A stretch of DNA of 64,000 nt, from assembly GCF_001702265.1 (NCBI RefSeq), contig NZ_MAUE01000013.1, positions 124,001-188,000 of the forward strand, in the 5' to 3' direction. Positions 1-9,165 of this stretch are shown one piece after another; position 1 is the stretch's first letter; each line of letters begins with the position of its first letter. A program made the position numbers and the translations under genes. This DNA comes from Pseudomonas aylmerensis. GTDB lineage: Bacteria > Pseudomonadota > Gammaproteobacteria > Pseudomonadales > Pseudomonadaceae. The notes beneath the pieces were generated by a model, which was given only the letters and a program-made list of their open reading frames with translations, ran no database searches and had not been told where the DNA came from.

Positions 1-567
1 CAGCCCCCCCACCGCGACCAACACAAAGGTCAGGCTGGCATCGGCCAACGAGAACACGCCGGTCAACGCCGCTGCCAGGGCAAACTTAAAGGTCACCAGG
101 CCCGAGGCATCATTCATCAACGCCTCGCCCTGGAGCATATGCATCAGGGGGGTCGGCAAACGGTTCTGGGCAATCGCCGACACCGCCACGGCATCCGTCG
201 GCGACAGCACGGCGGCCAGGGCGAAGGCCACCGGCAAAGGAATCGTCGGCAATAGCCAATGGATGAAGTAGCCGGCACCGACCACAGTGAACAGCACCAG
301 CCCCACGGCCAGCGTCAGGATCGGCCCGCGCAGGCGCCACAACTCGCGCTTGGGCATGCGCCAGCCATCGGAGAACAGCAGCGGCGGCAGGAACAGAAAC
401 AGGAACAGCTCCGGGTCCAGCGCCACATGCAACCCCAGCGTAGGCCATGCCAGCAAGGCGCCGGCGGCAATCTGTACGAGGGGCAACGGCAAGGGAATGA
501 TGCGCCCGACCAGGCGCGAAACGCTGACCAGCATCAGCAGGATAAGAACGGTGTAGGCGGTTTGCAT
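1..567 (-). CDS. Na+/H+ antiporter, CPA1 family (5' part only)
   Basis: This is the N-terminal 189 codons of a polytopic membrane protein whose 3' end lies outside the window. The ATG is at 567 and the frame stays open to base 1. The translation begins MQTAYTVLILLMLVSVSRLV and is almost entirely hydrophobic helices. It contains PTDAVAVSAI and a later NDASGLV; an Asn-Asp pair in this place is the ion-binding hallmark of CPA1 sodium/proton exchangers. The expected role is electroneutral exchange of Na+ for H+ at the inner membrane, for pH and salt homeostasis. It is transcribed divergently from the ArsC-like gene at 781. The exact subfamily (NhaP or YjcE type) cannot be settled from half the protein. 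Confidence 0.85.
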   Translation of the reverse strand, partial: MQTAYTVLILLMLVSVSRLVGRIIPLPLPLVQIAAGALLAWPTLGLHVALDPELFLFLFLPPLLFSDGWRMPKRELWRLRGPILTLAVGLVLFTVVGAGYFIHWLLPTIPLPVAFALAAVLSPTDAVAVSAIAQNRLPTPLMHMLQGEALMNDASGLVTFKFALAAALTGVFSLADASLTFVLVAVGGL

Positions 568-780
568 AACGCGGGTTTCCCGGACAATCGACTTGCAACG
601 ACACCTATCAGGCAACAACTGGCCGTTGAAGTGCCATATTACCGGGCTATGTTACTCGCCTATGCTGCGCGCTGGCCTTTGCACAAAAGTCGCACGGTGC
701 TGACGAGAGGCACCCAAACCCGCTGGCCGTGGCATAATCCGTGACCTTTCAGTTTCATTTGTCCAAAGGGGGGCAATTCC

Positions 781-1143
781 TTGACCGTTTCAAGCAAAAC
801 GTTGCACCTTTTCGGCATCAAAGCCTGCGACACCATGAAAAAGGCGCGCACGTGGCTCGATGAGCACGGCGTCAGTTATGAGTTCCACGACTACAAAACG
901 GCCGGTATCGACCGCGAACACTTGACCCAATGGTGCAACGAGCACGGTTGGCAGGTGGTTTTGAACCGTGCGGGCACCACCTTTCGCAAACTCGAAGACG
1001 AACGCAAAGCCGATCTCGATCAGTCGAAAGCTATTGAACTGATGCTCGCACAACCCTCGATGATCAAGCGCCCGGTGCTTGATCTCGGTGACAGAACCCT
1101 GATTGGCTTCAAGCCAGATAGTTATTCGGCGGCCCTCAAGTAG
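781..1143 (+). CDS. ArsC/Spx-family reductase (YffB-like)
   Basis: The 120-aa product is a thioredoxin-fold protein of the ArsC/Spx/YffB group. The N-terminal segment LHLFGIKACDTMKKA has the single cysteine and following lysines of YffB-type proteins, and RPVLDLGDRTLIGF near the C-terminus matches the end of the fold. I use the TTG at 781 because a strong GGGGGG Shine-Dalgarno run lies at 768-773 and no suitable ATG exists. In Pseudomonas this gene commonly precedes dapD, as here with a 32-bp gap. Family members are often annotated as arsenate reductases, but this subgroup probably acts in glutathione-linked thiol chemistry; the substrate is unknown. Confidence 0.85.
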   Translation: MTVSSKTLHLFGIKACDTMKKARTWLDEHGVSYEFHDYKTAGIDREHLTQWCNEHGWQVVLNRAGTTFRKLEDERKADLDQSKAIELMLAQPSMIKRPVLDLGDRTLIGFKPDSYSAALK

Positions 1144-1175
1144 GCCAGCCCTTCCATTTTTGTAGAGGTAACAGC

Positions 1176-2210
1176 ATGTCCAATTCCCTGTTCAGCCTGG
1201 GCTTCGGCGTCGGCACTCAGAACCGCCAAGGTGCTTGGCTGGAAGTGTTTTACGCACAACCCTTGCTCAACCCATCGGCTGAAATCGTTGCCGCCATCGC
1301 GCCAATCCTCGGCTACAGCGAAGGCAACCAGGCGATCACCTTCACCGTGACCCAAGCCCTGCAACTGGCTGACGCGCTGAAAAGCGTCGACACTGCCCAG
1401 GCCGCACTGCTGAGCCGCCTGGCAGAAAGCCACAACCCGCTGGTTGCCACCCTGCTGGCCGAAGACGCCGCACTGACCTCCACGCCTGAGGCCTACCTCA
1501 AGCTGCACCTGCTCTCGCATCGCCTGGTCAAGCCGCATGGCCTGAGCCTGGCCGGTGTGTTCCCGCAGCTGCCAAACGTAGCGTGGACCAGCCAGGGCGC
1601 CATCGACATCAACGAACTGGCCGAACGCCAACTGGAAGCGCGCCTGCGTGGCGAGCTGCTGGAAGTGTTCTCGGTGGACAAGTTCCCGAAAATGACCGAC
1701 TACGTGGTACCAGCCGGCGTGCGTATCGCTGACGCCGCGCGTATCCGCCTGGGCGCCTACGTGGGCGAAGGCACCACGGTGATGCACGAAGGTTTCGTCA
1801 ACTTCAACGCCGGCACCGAAGGCCCGGGCATGATCGAAGGCCGTGTTTCGGCGGGCGTGTTCGTCGGCAAGGGCTCGGACCTGGGCGGCGGTTGCTCCAC
1901 CATGGGCACCCTGTCGGGCGGCGGCAACATTGTGATCAAGGTCGGCGAAGGCTGCCTGATCGGCGCCAACGCCGGTATCGGCATCCCGTTGGGTAACCGC
2001 AACACCGTGGAATCGGGCCTGTACGTCACCGCCGGGACCAAGGTCGCGCTGCTTGATGAGCAGAACCAACTGGTCAAGGTGGTCAAGGCTCGCGAGCTGG
2101 CCGGCCAGCCGGACCTGCTGTTCCGCCGCAACTCCGAGACCGGTGCCGTGGAGTGCAAAACCCACAAATCGGCCATCGAACTGAACGAAGCGCTGCACGC
2201 TCACAACTAA
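1176..2210 (+). CDS. dapD: 2,3,4,5-tetrahydropyridine-2,6-dicarboxylate N-succinyltransferase
   Basis: This is the 344-aa pseudomonad form of DapD, which transfers succinate from succinyl-CoA to tetrahydrodipicolinate in lysine and meso-diaminopimelate synthesis. Residues from about 170 onward form the left-handed beta-helix of hexapeptide acyltransferases: GAYVGEGTTVMHEG, GVFVGKGSDLGGGCS, then GEGCLIGANAGIGIPLG. The length suits the longer DapD class rather than the 274-aa E. coli type. GAGGTAAC at 1164-1171 serves as ribosome binding site for the ATG. dapE, the next enzyme but one in the same pathway, lies at 8014 in this window. Confidence 0.95.
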   Translation: MSNSLFSLGFGVGTQNRQGAWLEVFYAQPLLNPSAEIVAAIAPILGYSEGNQAITFTVTQALQLADALKSVDTAQAALLSRLAESHNPLVATLLAEDAALTSTPEAYLKLHLLSHRLVKPHGLSLAGVFPQLPNVAWTSQGAIDINELAERQLEARLRGELLEVFSVDKFPKMTDYVVPAGVRIADAARIRLGAYVGEGTTVMHEGFVNFNAGTEGPGMIEGRVSAGVFVGKGSDLGGGCSTMGTLSGGGNIVIKVGEGCLIGANAGIGIPLGNRNTVESGLYVTAGTKVALLDEQNQLVKVVKARELAGQPDLLFRRNSETGAVECKTHKSAIELNEALHAHN

Positions 2211-2279
2211 GCAGCCACTCGATGCCACTAGCGGGCCGCGCCTTCGGGTTGCGGCTCGCTTATACGAGTCTTGATCACC

Positions 2280-3485
2280 ATGCTTGTGCCCTCCCCCTGG
2301 CGCGCCGATTTTCCGGCCATCGCCACCCTGCAACGGCAAGACCAGACCTACCTGGACAACGCCGCCACCACACAAAAGCCCCAAGCCCTGTTGGATGCCA
2401 TCAGCCATTACTACGCCAATGGCGCAGCCAATGTGCACCGTGCCCAGCATTTGCCGGGTGCCCATGCGACCCAGGCCTTCGAGGACAGTCGCAGCAAGGT
2501 TGCGCAGTGGTTGAACGCAGGTGACAGCGGGCAAATCGTGTTTACCCATGGCGCTACCTCAGCGCTGAACCTCTTGGCGTATGGCCTCGAGCACTTATTC
2601 AATGCGGGCGATGAGCTGGTCATCAGCGCCCTGGAACATCACGCCAACCTGCTGCCCTGGCAGCAACTGGCCAAACGTCGCGCGCTCACGCTGGTGGTGT
2701 TGCCGCTGGGCGCTGACGGCGTGATCGACCTGCATGCCGCTGCCGAGTTGATCGGCCCACGTACACGCCTGCTGGCGGTGAGCCAGCTGTCCAACGTGCT
2801 CGGTACCTGGCAGCCGCTGGAGCCCTTGCTGGCCCTGGCCAAGGCCCATGGCGCGCTGACGGTGGTCGATGGCGCGCAAGGCATCGTCCACGGTCGCCAC
2901 GATGTGCAGACCCTGGGCTGCGACTTTTATGTATTTTCCAGCCACAAACTCTACGGCCCGGACGGCGTCGGTGTGCTGTTTGGCCGCAATGAAGCCCTGC
3001 ATCACCTGCGCCACTGGCAGTTCGGCGGCGAGATGGTGCAGCAGGCCGATTATCACAGCGCCAGCTTTCGTCCCGCGCCGCTGGGCTTCGAGGCCGGAAC
3101 GCCGCCGATTGCCAGTGTGATCGGCATGGGTGCCAGCCTGGATTACCTGAGCTCACTGGACGAGCAGGCAGTGACCGCCCATGAAGCGGCACTGCATGAC
3201 TACCTGCTGCGCGGGCTGCAGGCACGCAATGGCGTGCGTGTGCTGGGTGCGCCGCAGGTGGCGCTGGTGAGTTTCGTGGTCGAGGGCGTGCACAACGCCG
3301 ACCTTGCGCACCTGCTGACTGAGCAAGGCATTGCCGTTCGCGCCGGCCATCATTGCGCGATGCCGCTGCTCAAGGCACTGCATTTGTCCGGGGCCATTCG
3401 TGTGTCCCTGGCGCTGTACAACGACTCCGATGACCTGGAACGCTTCTTTGAAGCGCTCGACCAGGCGCTGGACATGTTGCGATGA
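2280..3485 (+). CDS. csdA: cysteine desulfurase CsdA (class II, SufS-like)
   Basis: This is a PLP-dependent cysteine desulfurase of about 401 aa. The Schiff-base lysine sits in VFSSHKLYGPDGVG and the catalytic cysteine in RAGHHCAMPLL, typical of the SufS/CsdA branch. It removes sulfur from cysteine as a persulfide and passes it to CsdE, whose gene overlaps its 3' end by 4 nt. I take the ATG at 2280; a TTG at 2271 is in frame but is not better supported. The csdA-csdE pair with tcdA nearby matches the E. coli csdA-csdE-csdL arrangement, linking it to tRNA modification as well as Fe-S supply. Confidence 0.93.
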   Translation: MLVPSPWRADFPAIATLQRQDQTYLDNAATTQKPQALLDAISHYYANGAANVHRAQHLPGAHATQAFEDSRSKVAQWLNAGDSGQIVFTHGATSALNLLAYGLEHLFNAGDELVISALEHHANLLPWQQLAKRRALTLVVLPLGADGVIDLHAAAELIGPRTRLLAVSQLSNVLGTWQPLEPLLALAKAHGALTVVDGAQGIVHGRHDVQTLGCDFYVFSSHKLYGPDGVGVLFGRNEALHHLRHWQFGGEMVQQADYHSASFRPAPLGFEAGTPPIASVIGMGASLDYLSSLDEQAVTAHEAALHDYLLRGLQARNGVRVLGAPQVALVSFVVEGVHNADLAHLLTEQGIAVRAGHHCAMPLLKALHLSGAIRVSLALYNDSDDLERFFEALDQALDMLR

Positions 3486-3895
3486 GCCTGCCGTTGGATG
3501 CGGTGGCCGCGCTGGAAGCCTTCCAGGCGATCGGCAGTTGGGAGCAGCGCGCGCGGATGCTGATGCAATGGGGCGACCGCCTGCCGCCATTGGCGGATGA
3601 GGACAAGGTCGACGCCAACCTGGTGCAGGGCTGTGAAAGCCTGGTGTGGTTGGTGGGACGTTTTGAGGACGACCACTGGCAGTTTGCTGCCAGCAGCGAT
3701 GCGCGGATGATTCGGGGGTTGGTGGCGTTGCTGCTGGCACGGGTCAATGGCTTGTCGGCCAGTGAGTTGCAAGCCGTTGACCTGCCAGACTGGTTCGCTC
3801 AACTGGGGCTTTCCCGGCAGCTGTCGCCGTCGCGCAGCAATGGCCTGAATGCCGTCTTGCAACGCATGCGCGAGTTAAGCAGTACACAAAACTAA
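3482..3895 (+). CDS. csdE: SufE-family sulfur acceptor CsdE
   Basis: This 137-aa protein belongs to the SufE/CsdE family. The acceptor cysteine lies in VQGCESLVWLV at about residue 50, the conserved site that takes persulfide sulfur from the desulfurase. The ATG overlaps the csdA stop by 4 nt (ATGA), indicating translational coupling and a two-gene operon. CsdE usually stimulates CsdA activity and delivers sulfur onward, in E. coli in contact with CsdL/TcdA. The gene is followed by two REP doublets and then convergent tcdA. Confidence 0.92.
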   Translation: MSLPLDAVAALEAFQAIGSWEQRARMLMQWGDRLPPLADEDKVDANLVQGCESLVWLVGRFEDDHWQFAASSDARMIRGLVALLLARVNGLSASELQAVDLPDWFAQLGLSRQLSPSRSNGLNAVLQRMRELSSTQN

Positions 3896-3897
3896 AC

Positions 3898-3984
3898 GTG
3901 GGCTGGCTTGCCTGCGAAAGCAGTGTGTCAGGCACCTGATGCATCAACTGACACACTGCCTTCGCGGGCAAGCCAGCTCCCACA
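3898..3984. repeat. REP doublet (REPIN)
   Basis: The left arm (GTGGGCTGGCTTGCCTGCGA) and right arm (TCGCGGGCAAGCCAGCTCCC) are REP palindromes in opposite orientation around a short core that also contains the inverted pair CAGTGTGTCAG / CTGACACACTG. It sits 3' of csdE and may act as its transcript end. Confidence 0.85.
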
Positions 3985-4027
3985 GGAATTGAGGTGTGGC
4001 TCAGGCAACCGGGCAGATGGAGATCAA

Positions 4028-4114
4028 ATGTGGGAGCTGGCTTGCCGGCGATGCAGGCACCTCGGTCTATCAGTCAGACCGCGGTGAGGCTACCGCACGC
4101 AAGCCAGCCCCCAC
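4028..4114. repeat. REP doublet (REPIN)
   Basis: Opposed arms TGTGGGAGCTGGCTTGCCGG and GCAAGCCAGCCCCCACC enclose a core with GGTCTATC / AGACCGCGG. It is the second of two copies between the convergent csdE and tcdA genes. Confidence 0.85.
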
Positions 4115-4142
4115 CTTATAAGCGCGTATTGAGCAGTGAGAT

Positions 4143-4952
4143 TCACTCAGGCTTGACTCGCTCCGACGGCCTGCGCACGCCGGCCACGATCTTGTCCACG
4201 GCCTTGGTCGCCGCCACCATGCCAAACGTGGCCGTGACCATCATCACCGCGCCAAACCCACCCGCGCAGTCCAGCTTCACCCCGTCCCCGACAAAACTCT
4301 TCTGCAAACAGATGCTGCCGTCCGGCTTGGGATAGCGCAGCTGCTCGGTGGAAAACACGCACGGCACGCTGTAATGGCGGGTCACGGTGCGGGAAAAGCC
4401 GTAATCGCGGCGCAAGGTGGAACGCACTTTCGAGGCCAGCGGGTCGTTGAAGGTACGGTTCAGGTCACAGACCTGGATCAGCGTCGGGTCGATCTGCCCG
4501 CCCGCGCCGCCGGTGGTGATGATCTGGATCTTGCGGCGCTTGCACCAGGCGATCAGCGCGGCCTTGGCGTTGACGGCGTCGATGCAGTCGATCACGCAAT
4601 CGATGGTCGGCGTGATGTATTCGGCCATGGTGTCGCGGGTCACGAAGTCGGCCACCGCGTGCACCGTGCAATCCGGGTTGATGCCGCGCAGGCGCTCGGC
4701 CATCACTTCGACCTTGGGCTTGCCCACGGTGATGTCCAGGGCGTGCAACTGGCGGTTGCTGTTGCTGACGCAAACATCGTCCAGGTCAAACAGCGAAATC
4801 TCGCCCACCCCGCAGCGGGCCATGGCTTCAGCCGCCCAGGAGCCCACGCCGCCAACGCCGACGATTGCCACATGGGCCGCTTTCAAGCGTTCCAGGCCTT
4901 CAATGCCATACAAGCGGGCGACGCCTGCAAACCGCGGATCTTCTGTACTCAT
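4143..4952 (-). CDS. tcdA: tRNA cyclic N6-threonylcarbamoyladenosine (ct6A37) synthase TcdA/CsdL
   Basis: This is an E1-like/MoeB-fold dehydratase of about 269 aa that cyclises t6A at position 37 of ANN-decoding tRNAs using ATP. The N-terminal nucleotide-binding loop reads AIVGVGGVGSWAAEA, followed by FDLDDVCVSNSNRQ, the acidic and asparagine residues of the family. VIDCIDAVNAKA and TTGGAGGQIDPT are further family segments. I choose the ATG at 4952 (MSTEDPRF): the upstream ATG at 4958 sits only about 2 nt from the GGGG run, too close for a ribosome. The gene converges on csdA-csdE, whose sulfur relay supports this enzyme in E. coli. Confidence 0.9.
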   Translation of the reverse strand: MSTEDPRFAGVARLYGIEGLERLKAAHVAIVGVGGVGSWAAEAMARCGVGEISLFDLDDVCVSNSNRQLHALDITVGKPKVEVMAERLRGINPDCTVHAVADFVTRDTMAEYITPTIDCVIDCIDAVNAKAALIAWCKRRKIQIITTGGAGGQIDPTLIQVCDLNRTFNDPLASKVRSTLRRDYGFSRTVTRHYSVPCVFSTEQLRYPKPDGSICLQKSFVGDGVKLDCAGGFGAVMMVTATFGMVAATKAVDKIVAGVRRPSERVKPE

Positions 4953-5169
4953 GACCATTACCCCAAAAACCGGCGCGCATTATGGGCTACGCAGCGGCAA
5001 GTTTTAAGCTACAAGTTACAAGTAAAGAACTTAGGTGGTCTTTCGCTGACTAACGTCCGGCTTTTCTCTGTCTGCTATACGCTCAGGGAAGCGCCGGTGT
5101 AGGATGCGCGCCGTTCGGCGTAGGCCGACACCTCTTTTCGTTCCACACCCTTTGGAACCCGAAATAGCC

Positions 5170-7761
5170 ATGTCATCGCGTAAATTTGGACTCAACCTGG
5201 TGGTGGTGCTGGCAATTGCCGCGCTGTTCACCGGCTTCTGGGCGCTGATCAACCGCCCGGTCACCACCCCTAACTGGCCCGAGCAGATCTCCGGTTTTTC
5301 CTACTCGCCGTTCCAGCAAGGCCAGTACCCGCAGAAAGACCAGTACCCGACCGACGACCAGATGCGCCAGGATCTGGCGATCATGAGCAAGCTGACGGAC
5401 AACATCCGTACCTACTCGGTCGACGGTACGCTGGGGGATATCCCCAAGCTCGCCGAAGAGTTCGGCCTGCGCGTGACGCTGGGGATCTGGATCAGCCCGG
5501 ACCTGGAGCGCAACGAGCGTGAAATCCAGCGCGCCATCGAGATCGCCAACAGCTCGCGCAGCGTTGTGCGGGTAGTCGTCGGTAACGAAGCGTTGTTCCG
5601 TGAAGAAATCACCCCCGAAGCGCTGATCGTGCTGCTGGACCGCGTGCGCGCTGCCGTGAAAGTGCCGGTGACCACCTCCGAGCAATGGCACATCTGGGAA
5701 CATAACCCGCAACTGGCCAAGCACGTCGACTTGATCGCCGCGCACATCCTGCCGTACTGGGAACATATTCCGGTCGACCAGGCGGGCCAGTTCGTACTCG
5801 ACCGTGCCAGGGACCTGAAGAAGACCTTCCCGAAAAAGCCGCTGCTGCTGTCGGAGGTTGGCTGGCCGAGCAACGGGCGCATGCGCGGTGGTGCTGACGC
5901 CTCGCCGGCGGACCAGGCAATTTACCTGCGCAAGCTGGTCAATACGCTGAACCGCCAGGGCTACAACTACTTCGTGATCGAGGCCTTCGACCAGCCGTGG
6001 AAAGCCAGCGACGAAGGTTCGGTGGGCGCCTACTGGGGCGTGTACAACGCCGCACGCCAGCAGAAATTCAACTTCGAAGGCCCGGTGGTCGCCATCCCGC
6101 AGTGGCGCGTGCTGGCCATCGGTTCGGTGGTGCTTGCGCTGCTGTCCCTGACCCTGCTGATGATCGACGGCTCGGCCTTGCGCCAGCGTGGCCGCACCTT
6201 CCTGACCTTTATCGCGTTCCTGTGCGGGTCGGTGCTGGTGTGGATCGGCTACGACTACAGCCAGCAATACAGCACCTGGTTCAGCCTGACGGTCGGATTC
6301 CTGTTGGCGCTCGGTGCGCTGGGCGTATTCATCGTGTTGCTGACCGAAGCCCACGAATTGGCCGAAGCGGTCTGGACTCACAAGCGCCGGCGTGAATTCC
6401 TGCCGGTTGAAGGGGATTCGGACTACCGCCCGAAAGTGTCGATCCACGTGCCGTGCTACAACGAGCCGCCAGAGATGGTCAAACAGACCCTCGACGCCCT
6501 GGCCGCCCTCGATTACCCGGACTACGAAGTCCTGATCATCGACAACAACACCAAGGACCCGGCGGTGTGGGAGCCGGTGCGTGACTACTGCGCAACCCTG
6601 GGCCCGCGCTTCAAGTTCTTCCACGTCGCGCCCCTGGCCGGTTTCAAGGGCGGCGCGCTGAACTACCTGATCCCGCACACCGCCAAGGATGCCGAAGTGA
6701 TCGCGGTGATCGACTCGGACTACTGCGTGTCGCCGAACTGGCTCAAGCACATGGTGCCGCACTTCGCCGACCCGAAAATCGCGGTCGTGCAATCGCCGCA
6801 GGACTACCGCGACCAGAACGAAAGCACCTTCAAGAAGCTCTGCTACGCCGAATACAAAGGCTTCTTCCATATCGGCATGGTCACCCGCAACGACCGTGAC
6901 GCGATCATCCAGCACGGCACCATGACCATGACCCGCCGCTCGGTGCTCGAAGAGCTCGGCTGGGCCGACTGGTGCATCTGTGAAGATGCCGAACTCGGTC
7001 TGCGGGTGTTCGAGAAAGGCCTGTCGGCGGCGTACTACCACGACAGCTACGGCAAGGGCCTGATGCCGGATACCTTTATCGACTTCAAGAAACAGCGTTT
7101 CCGCTGGGCCTACGGTGCGATTCAGATCATCAAGCGGCACACCGCCAGCCTGTTGCGCGGCAAGGACACCGAGCTGACCCGTGGCCAGCGCTATCACTTC
7201 CTCGCGGGCTGGTTGCCGTGGGTGGCGGATGGCATGAACATCTTCTTCACCGTCGGCGCGCTGTTGTGGTCGGCGGCGATGATCATCGTGCCAACCCGGG
7301 TCGACCCGCCGCTGCTGATTTTCGCGATCCCGCCGTTGGCGCTGTTCGTGTTCAAGGTCGGCAAGATCATCTTCCTCTACCGCCGTGCGGTGGGCGTGAA
7401 CTTGAAAGATGCGTTCTGCGCGGCACTCGCCGGGCTGGCGTTGTCCCATACCATCGCCAAAGCGGTGCTGTACGGCTTCTTCACCACCAGCATTCCGTTC
7501 TTTCGTACACCGAAAAACGCGGATAACCACGGCTTCTGGGTAGCGATTTCCGAAGCCCGCGAAGAAATGTTCATCATGCTGCTGTTGTGGGGCGCGGCGC
7601 TGGGGATCTACCTGGTGCAGGGCCTGCCGAGCAATGACATGCGCTTCTGGGTGGTCATGCTGCTGGTGCAGTCGCTGCCCTATGTAGCGGCGTTGATCAT
7701 GGCGTTCCTCTCGTCGCTGCCCAAACCGGCACCGACGGTTGAGCCGGCAACGGCGGAGTAA
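5170..7761 (+). CDS. ndvB: NdvB-like membrane beta-glucan synthase (GH17 plus GT2)
   Basis: The product is a large membrane enzyme of about 863 aa. Residues 10-30 are a transmembrane anchor. Residues 40-310 resemble glycoside hydrolase family 17, with VVGNEAL and LLSEVGWPSNG as the likely acid and nucleophile segments. After several membrane helices comes a family 2 glycosyltransferase domain with DNNTKDP, the DSDYCV metal site, EDAELGLRVFE and QKQRFRWAYGA (Q-x-x-R-W). This architecture matches P. aeruginosa NdvB, which makes periplasmic beta-(1,3) cyclic glucans linked to biofilm tolerance, and dapE and rlmA follow it there too. The ATG at 5170 gives a credible signal anchor; the frame is open further upstream without support. 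Confidence 0.85.
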   Translation: MSSRKFGLNLVVVLAIAALFTGFWALINRPVTTPNWPEQISGFSYSPFQQGQYPQKDQYPTDDQMRQDLAIMSKLTDNIRTYSVDGTLGDIPKLAEEFGLRVTLGIWISPDLERNEREIQRAIEIANSSRSVVRVVVGNEALFREEITPEALIVLLDRVRAAVKVPVTTSEQWHIWEHNPQLAKHVDLIAAHILPYWEHIPVDQAGQFVLDRARDLKKTFPKKPLLLSEVGWPSNGRMRGGADASPADQAIYLRKLVNTLNRQGYNYFVIEAFDQPWKASDEGSVGAYWGVYNAARQQKFNFEGPVVAIPQWRVLAIGSVVLALLSLTLLMIDGSALRQRGRTFLTFIAFLCGSVLVWIGYDYSQQYSTWFSLTVGFLLALGALGVFIVLLTEAHELAEAVWTHKRRREFLPVEGDSDYRPKVSIHVPCYNEPPEMVKQTLDALAALDYPDYEVLIIDNNTKDPAVWEPVRDYCATLGPRFKFFHVAPLAGFKGGALNYLIPHTAKDAEVIAVIDSDYCVSPNWLKHMVPHFADPKIAVVQSPQDYRDQNESTFKKLCYAEYKGFFHIGMVTRNDRDAIIQHGTMTMTRRSVLEELGWADWCICEDAELGLRVFEKGLSAAYYHDSYGKGLMPDTFIDFKKQRFRWAYGAIQIIKRHTASLLRGKDTELTRGQRYHFLAGWLPWVADGMNIFFTVGALLWSAAMIIVPTRVDPPLLIFAIPPLALFVFKVGKIIFLYRRAVGVNLKDAFCAALAGLALSHTIAKAVLYGFFTTSIPFFRTPKNADNHGFWVAISEAREEMFIMLLLWGAALGIYLVQGLPSNDMRFWVVMLLVQSLPYVAALIMAFLSSLPKPAPTVEPATAE

Positions 7762-7780
7762 AAACTCGCGCAATGCACTA

Positions 7781-7803
7781 AACGGCGGCCTCTGGCCGCC
7801 GTT
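7781..7803 (+). terminator. rho-independent terminator after ndvB
   Basis: A perfect 10-bp stem, AACGGCGGCC / GGCCGCCGTT with a TCT loop, is followed by a short T-rich stretch 20 nt past the ndvB stop. Confidence 0.85.
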
Positions 7804-7853
7804 TTGCTATAAGATAACGGCCGTTTTGTGAGACTTGGCCTGGCCCAATTCCC

Positions 7854-7941
7854 TGTGGGAGCTGGCTTGCCTGCGATGCAGACGCCGCGGTCTGCCAGGC
7901 ACACCGCAGCGATGCTATCGCCGGCAAGCCAGCTCCCACAT
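7854..7941. repeat. REP doublet (REPIN)
   Basis: Opposed arms TGTGGGAGCTGGCTTGCCTG and GCCGGCAAGCCAGCTCCCAC lie between ndvB and dapE. The core carries CCGCGGTCTG and the common GCAGCGATGCTATCG segment. Confidence 0.9.
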
Positions 7942-8013
7942 TGGAAGGGTGCCATCCAGGCTCTGAATCCCACCTACGTCCTGCGCCCACGACACGCTTT
8001 CCGGAGTTTCCCC

Positions 8014-9165
8014 ATGACGGCCCATGCCGAGCTTTCGCCGACCCTTCAACTTGCCATCGACTTGATCCGTCGCCCCTCGGTGACGCCGATCGACGCCGAC
8101 TGCCAGAAGCTGATGATGCAGCGCCTGGGCGACGCCGGTTTTGCACTGGAGCCGATGCGCATCGAGGACGTGGACAACTTCTGGGCCACCCATGGCAAGC
8201 ATGATGGCCCGGTGCTGTGCTTCGCCGGCCACACCGACGTGGTGCCGACCGGCCCGGTGCAAGCCTGGCAGAACGACCCGTTCGACGCGCTGATCGACGA
8301 CAACGGCATGCTCTGCGGGCGTGGCGCGGCGGACATGAAAGGCAGCCTGGCCGCCATGCTGGTGGCCTCCGAGCGTTTTGTCACTGACTACCCGGACCAC
8401 AAGGGCTCGGTCGCCTTCCTAATCACCAGCGATGAAGAAGGCCCGGCGCACCACGGCACCAAGGCCGTGATCGAGCGCCTGGCCGCGCGCAAGGAGCGCC
8501 TGGACTGGTGCATCGTCGGCGAACCGTCGAGCACTACGCTGGTGGGCGACGTGGTCAAGAATGGCCGTCGTGGCTCCCTCGGTGCCACCCTCACCGTGCG
8601 TGGCGTGCAGGGCCACGTGGCCTATCCGCACCTGGCGAAGAACCCGATCCACCTGGCGGCCCCGGCGCTGGCGGAACTCGCCGCCGAGCATTGGGACGAT
8701 GGCAACGCCTTCTTCCCGCCGACCAGCTTCCAGATTTCCAACCTCAATTCCGGCACCGGCGCGACCAACGTGATCCCTGGCGACCTGACGGCGGTGTTCA
8801 ACTTCCGTTTCTCCACCGAATCCACGGTAGAAGGCCTGCAGCAACGCGTCGCGGCCATTCTCGACAAGCATGACCTGGACTGGCACGTGGAATGGGCGCT
8901 GTCGGGCCTGCCGTTCCTGACCGAACCGGGCGCGTTGCTGGATGCCGTATCGGCCAGCATCAAGGCGATCACCGGTCGTGAAACCAAGGCCTCCACCAGT
9001 GGCGGCACGTCCGATGGGCGCTTCATTGCGACCCTCGGCACCCAGGTGGTCGAGTTGGGCCCGGTGAACGCGACGATCCACCAGGTCAACGAACGCATCC
9101 TGGCCAGCGATCTCGATGTGCTGACCGAAATCTACTACCAGACCCTGATCAAGTTGCTCGCCTGA
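8014..9165 (+). CDS. dapE: succinyl-diaminopimelate desuccinylase
   Basis: This 383-aa M20-family zinc hydrolase removes succinate from N-succinyl-LL-diaminopimelate in the lysine/peptidoglycan pathway. Metal-binding segments are [22 protein letters not shown] and [11 protein letters not shown] (Glu-Glu pair); [10 protein letters not shown] near the C-terminus is also typical. The open frame runs back into the REPIN at 7854, so the real start is the ATG at 8014, preceded by CCGGAG at 8001-8006. The stop shares one base with the start of rlmA. Confidence 0.95.
   Translation: MTAHAELSPTLQLAIDLIRRPSVTPIDADCQKLMMQRLGDAGFALEPMRIEDVDNFWATHGKHDGPVLCFAGHTDVVPTGPVQAWQNDPFDALIDDNGMLCGRGAADMKGSLAAMLVASERFVTDYPDHKGSVAFLITSDEEGPAHHGTKAVIERLAARKERLDWCIVGEPSSTTLVGDVVKNGRRGSLGATLTVRGVQGHVAYPHLAKNPIHLAAPALAELAAEHWDDGNAFFPPTSFQISNLNSGTGATNVIPGDLTAVFNFRFSTESTVEGLQQRVAAILDKHDLDWHVEWALSGLPFLTEPGALLDAVSASIKAITGRETKASTSGGTSDGRFIATLGTQVVELGPVNATIHQVNERILASDLDVLTEIYYQTLIKLLA

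Noticed and set aside
5173..7773. Minus-strand open frame of 866 codons opposite ndvB
   Set aside because: It is an antisense shadow of the GH17-GT2 gene with no recognisable motif.
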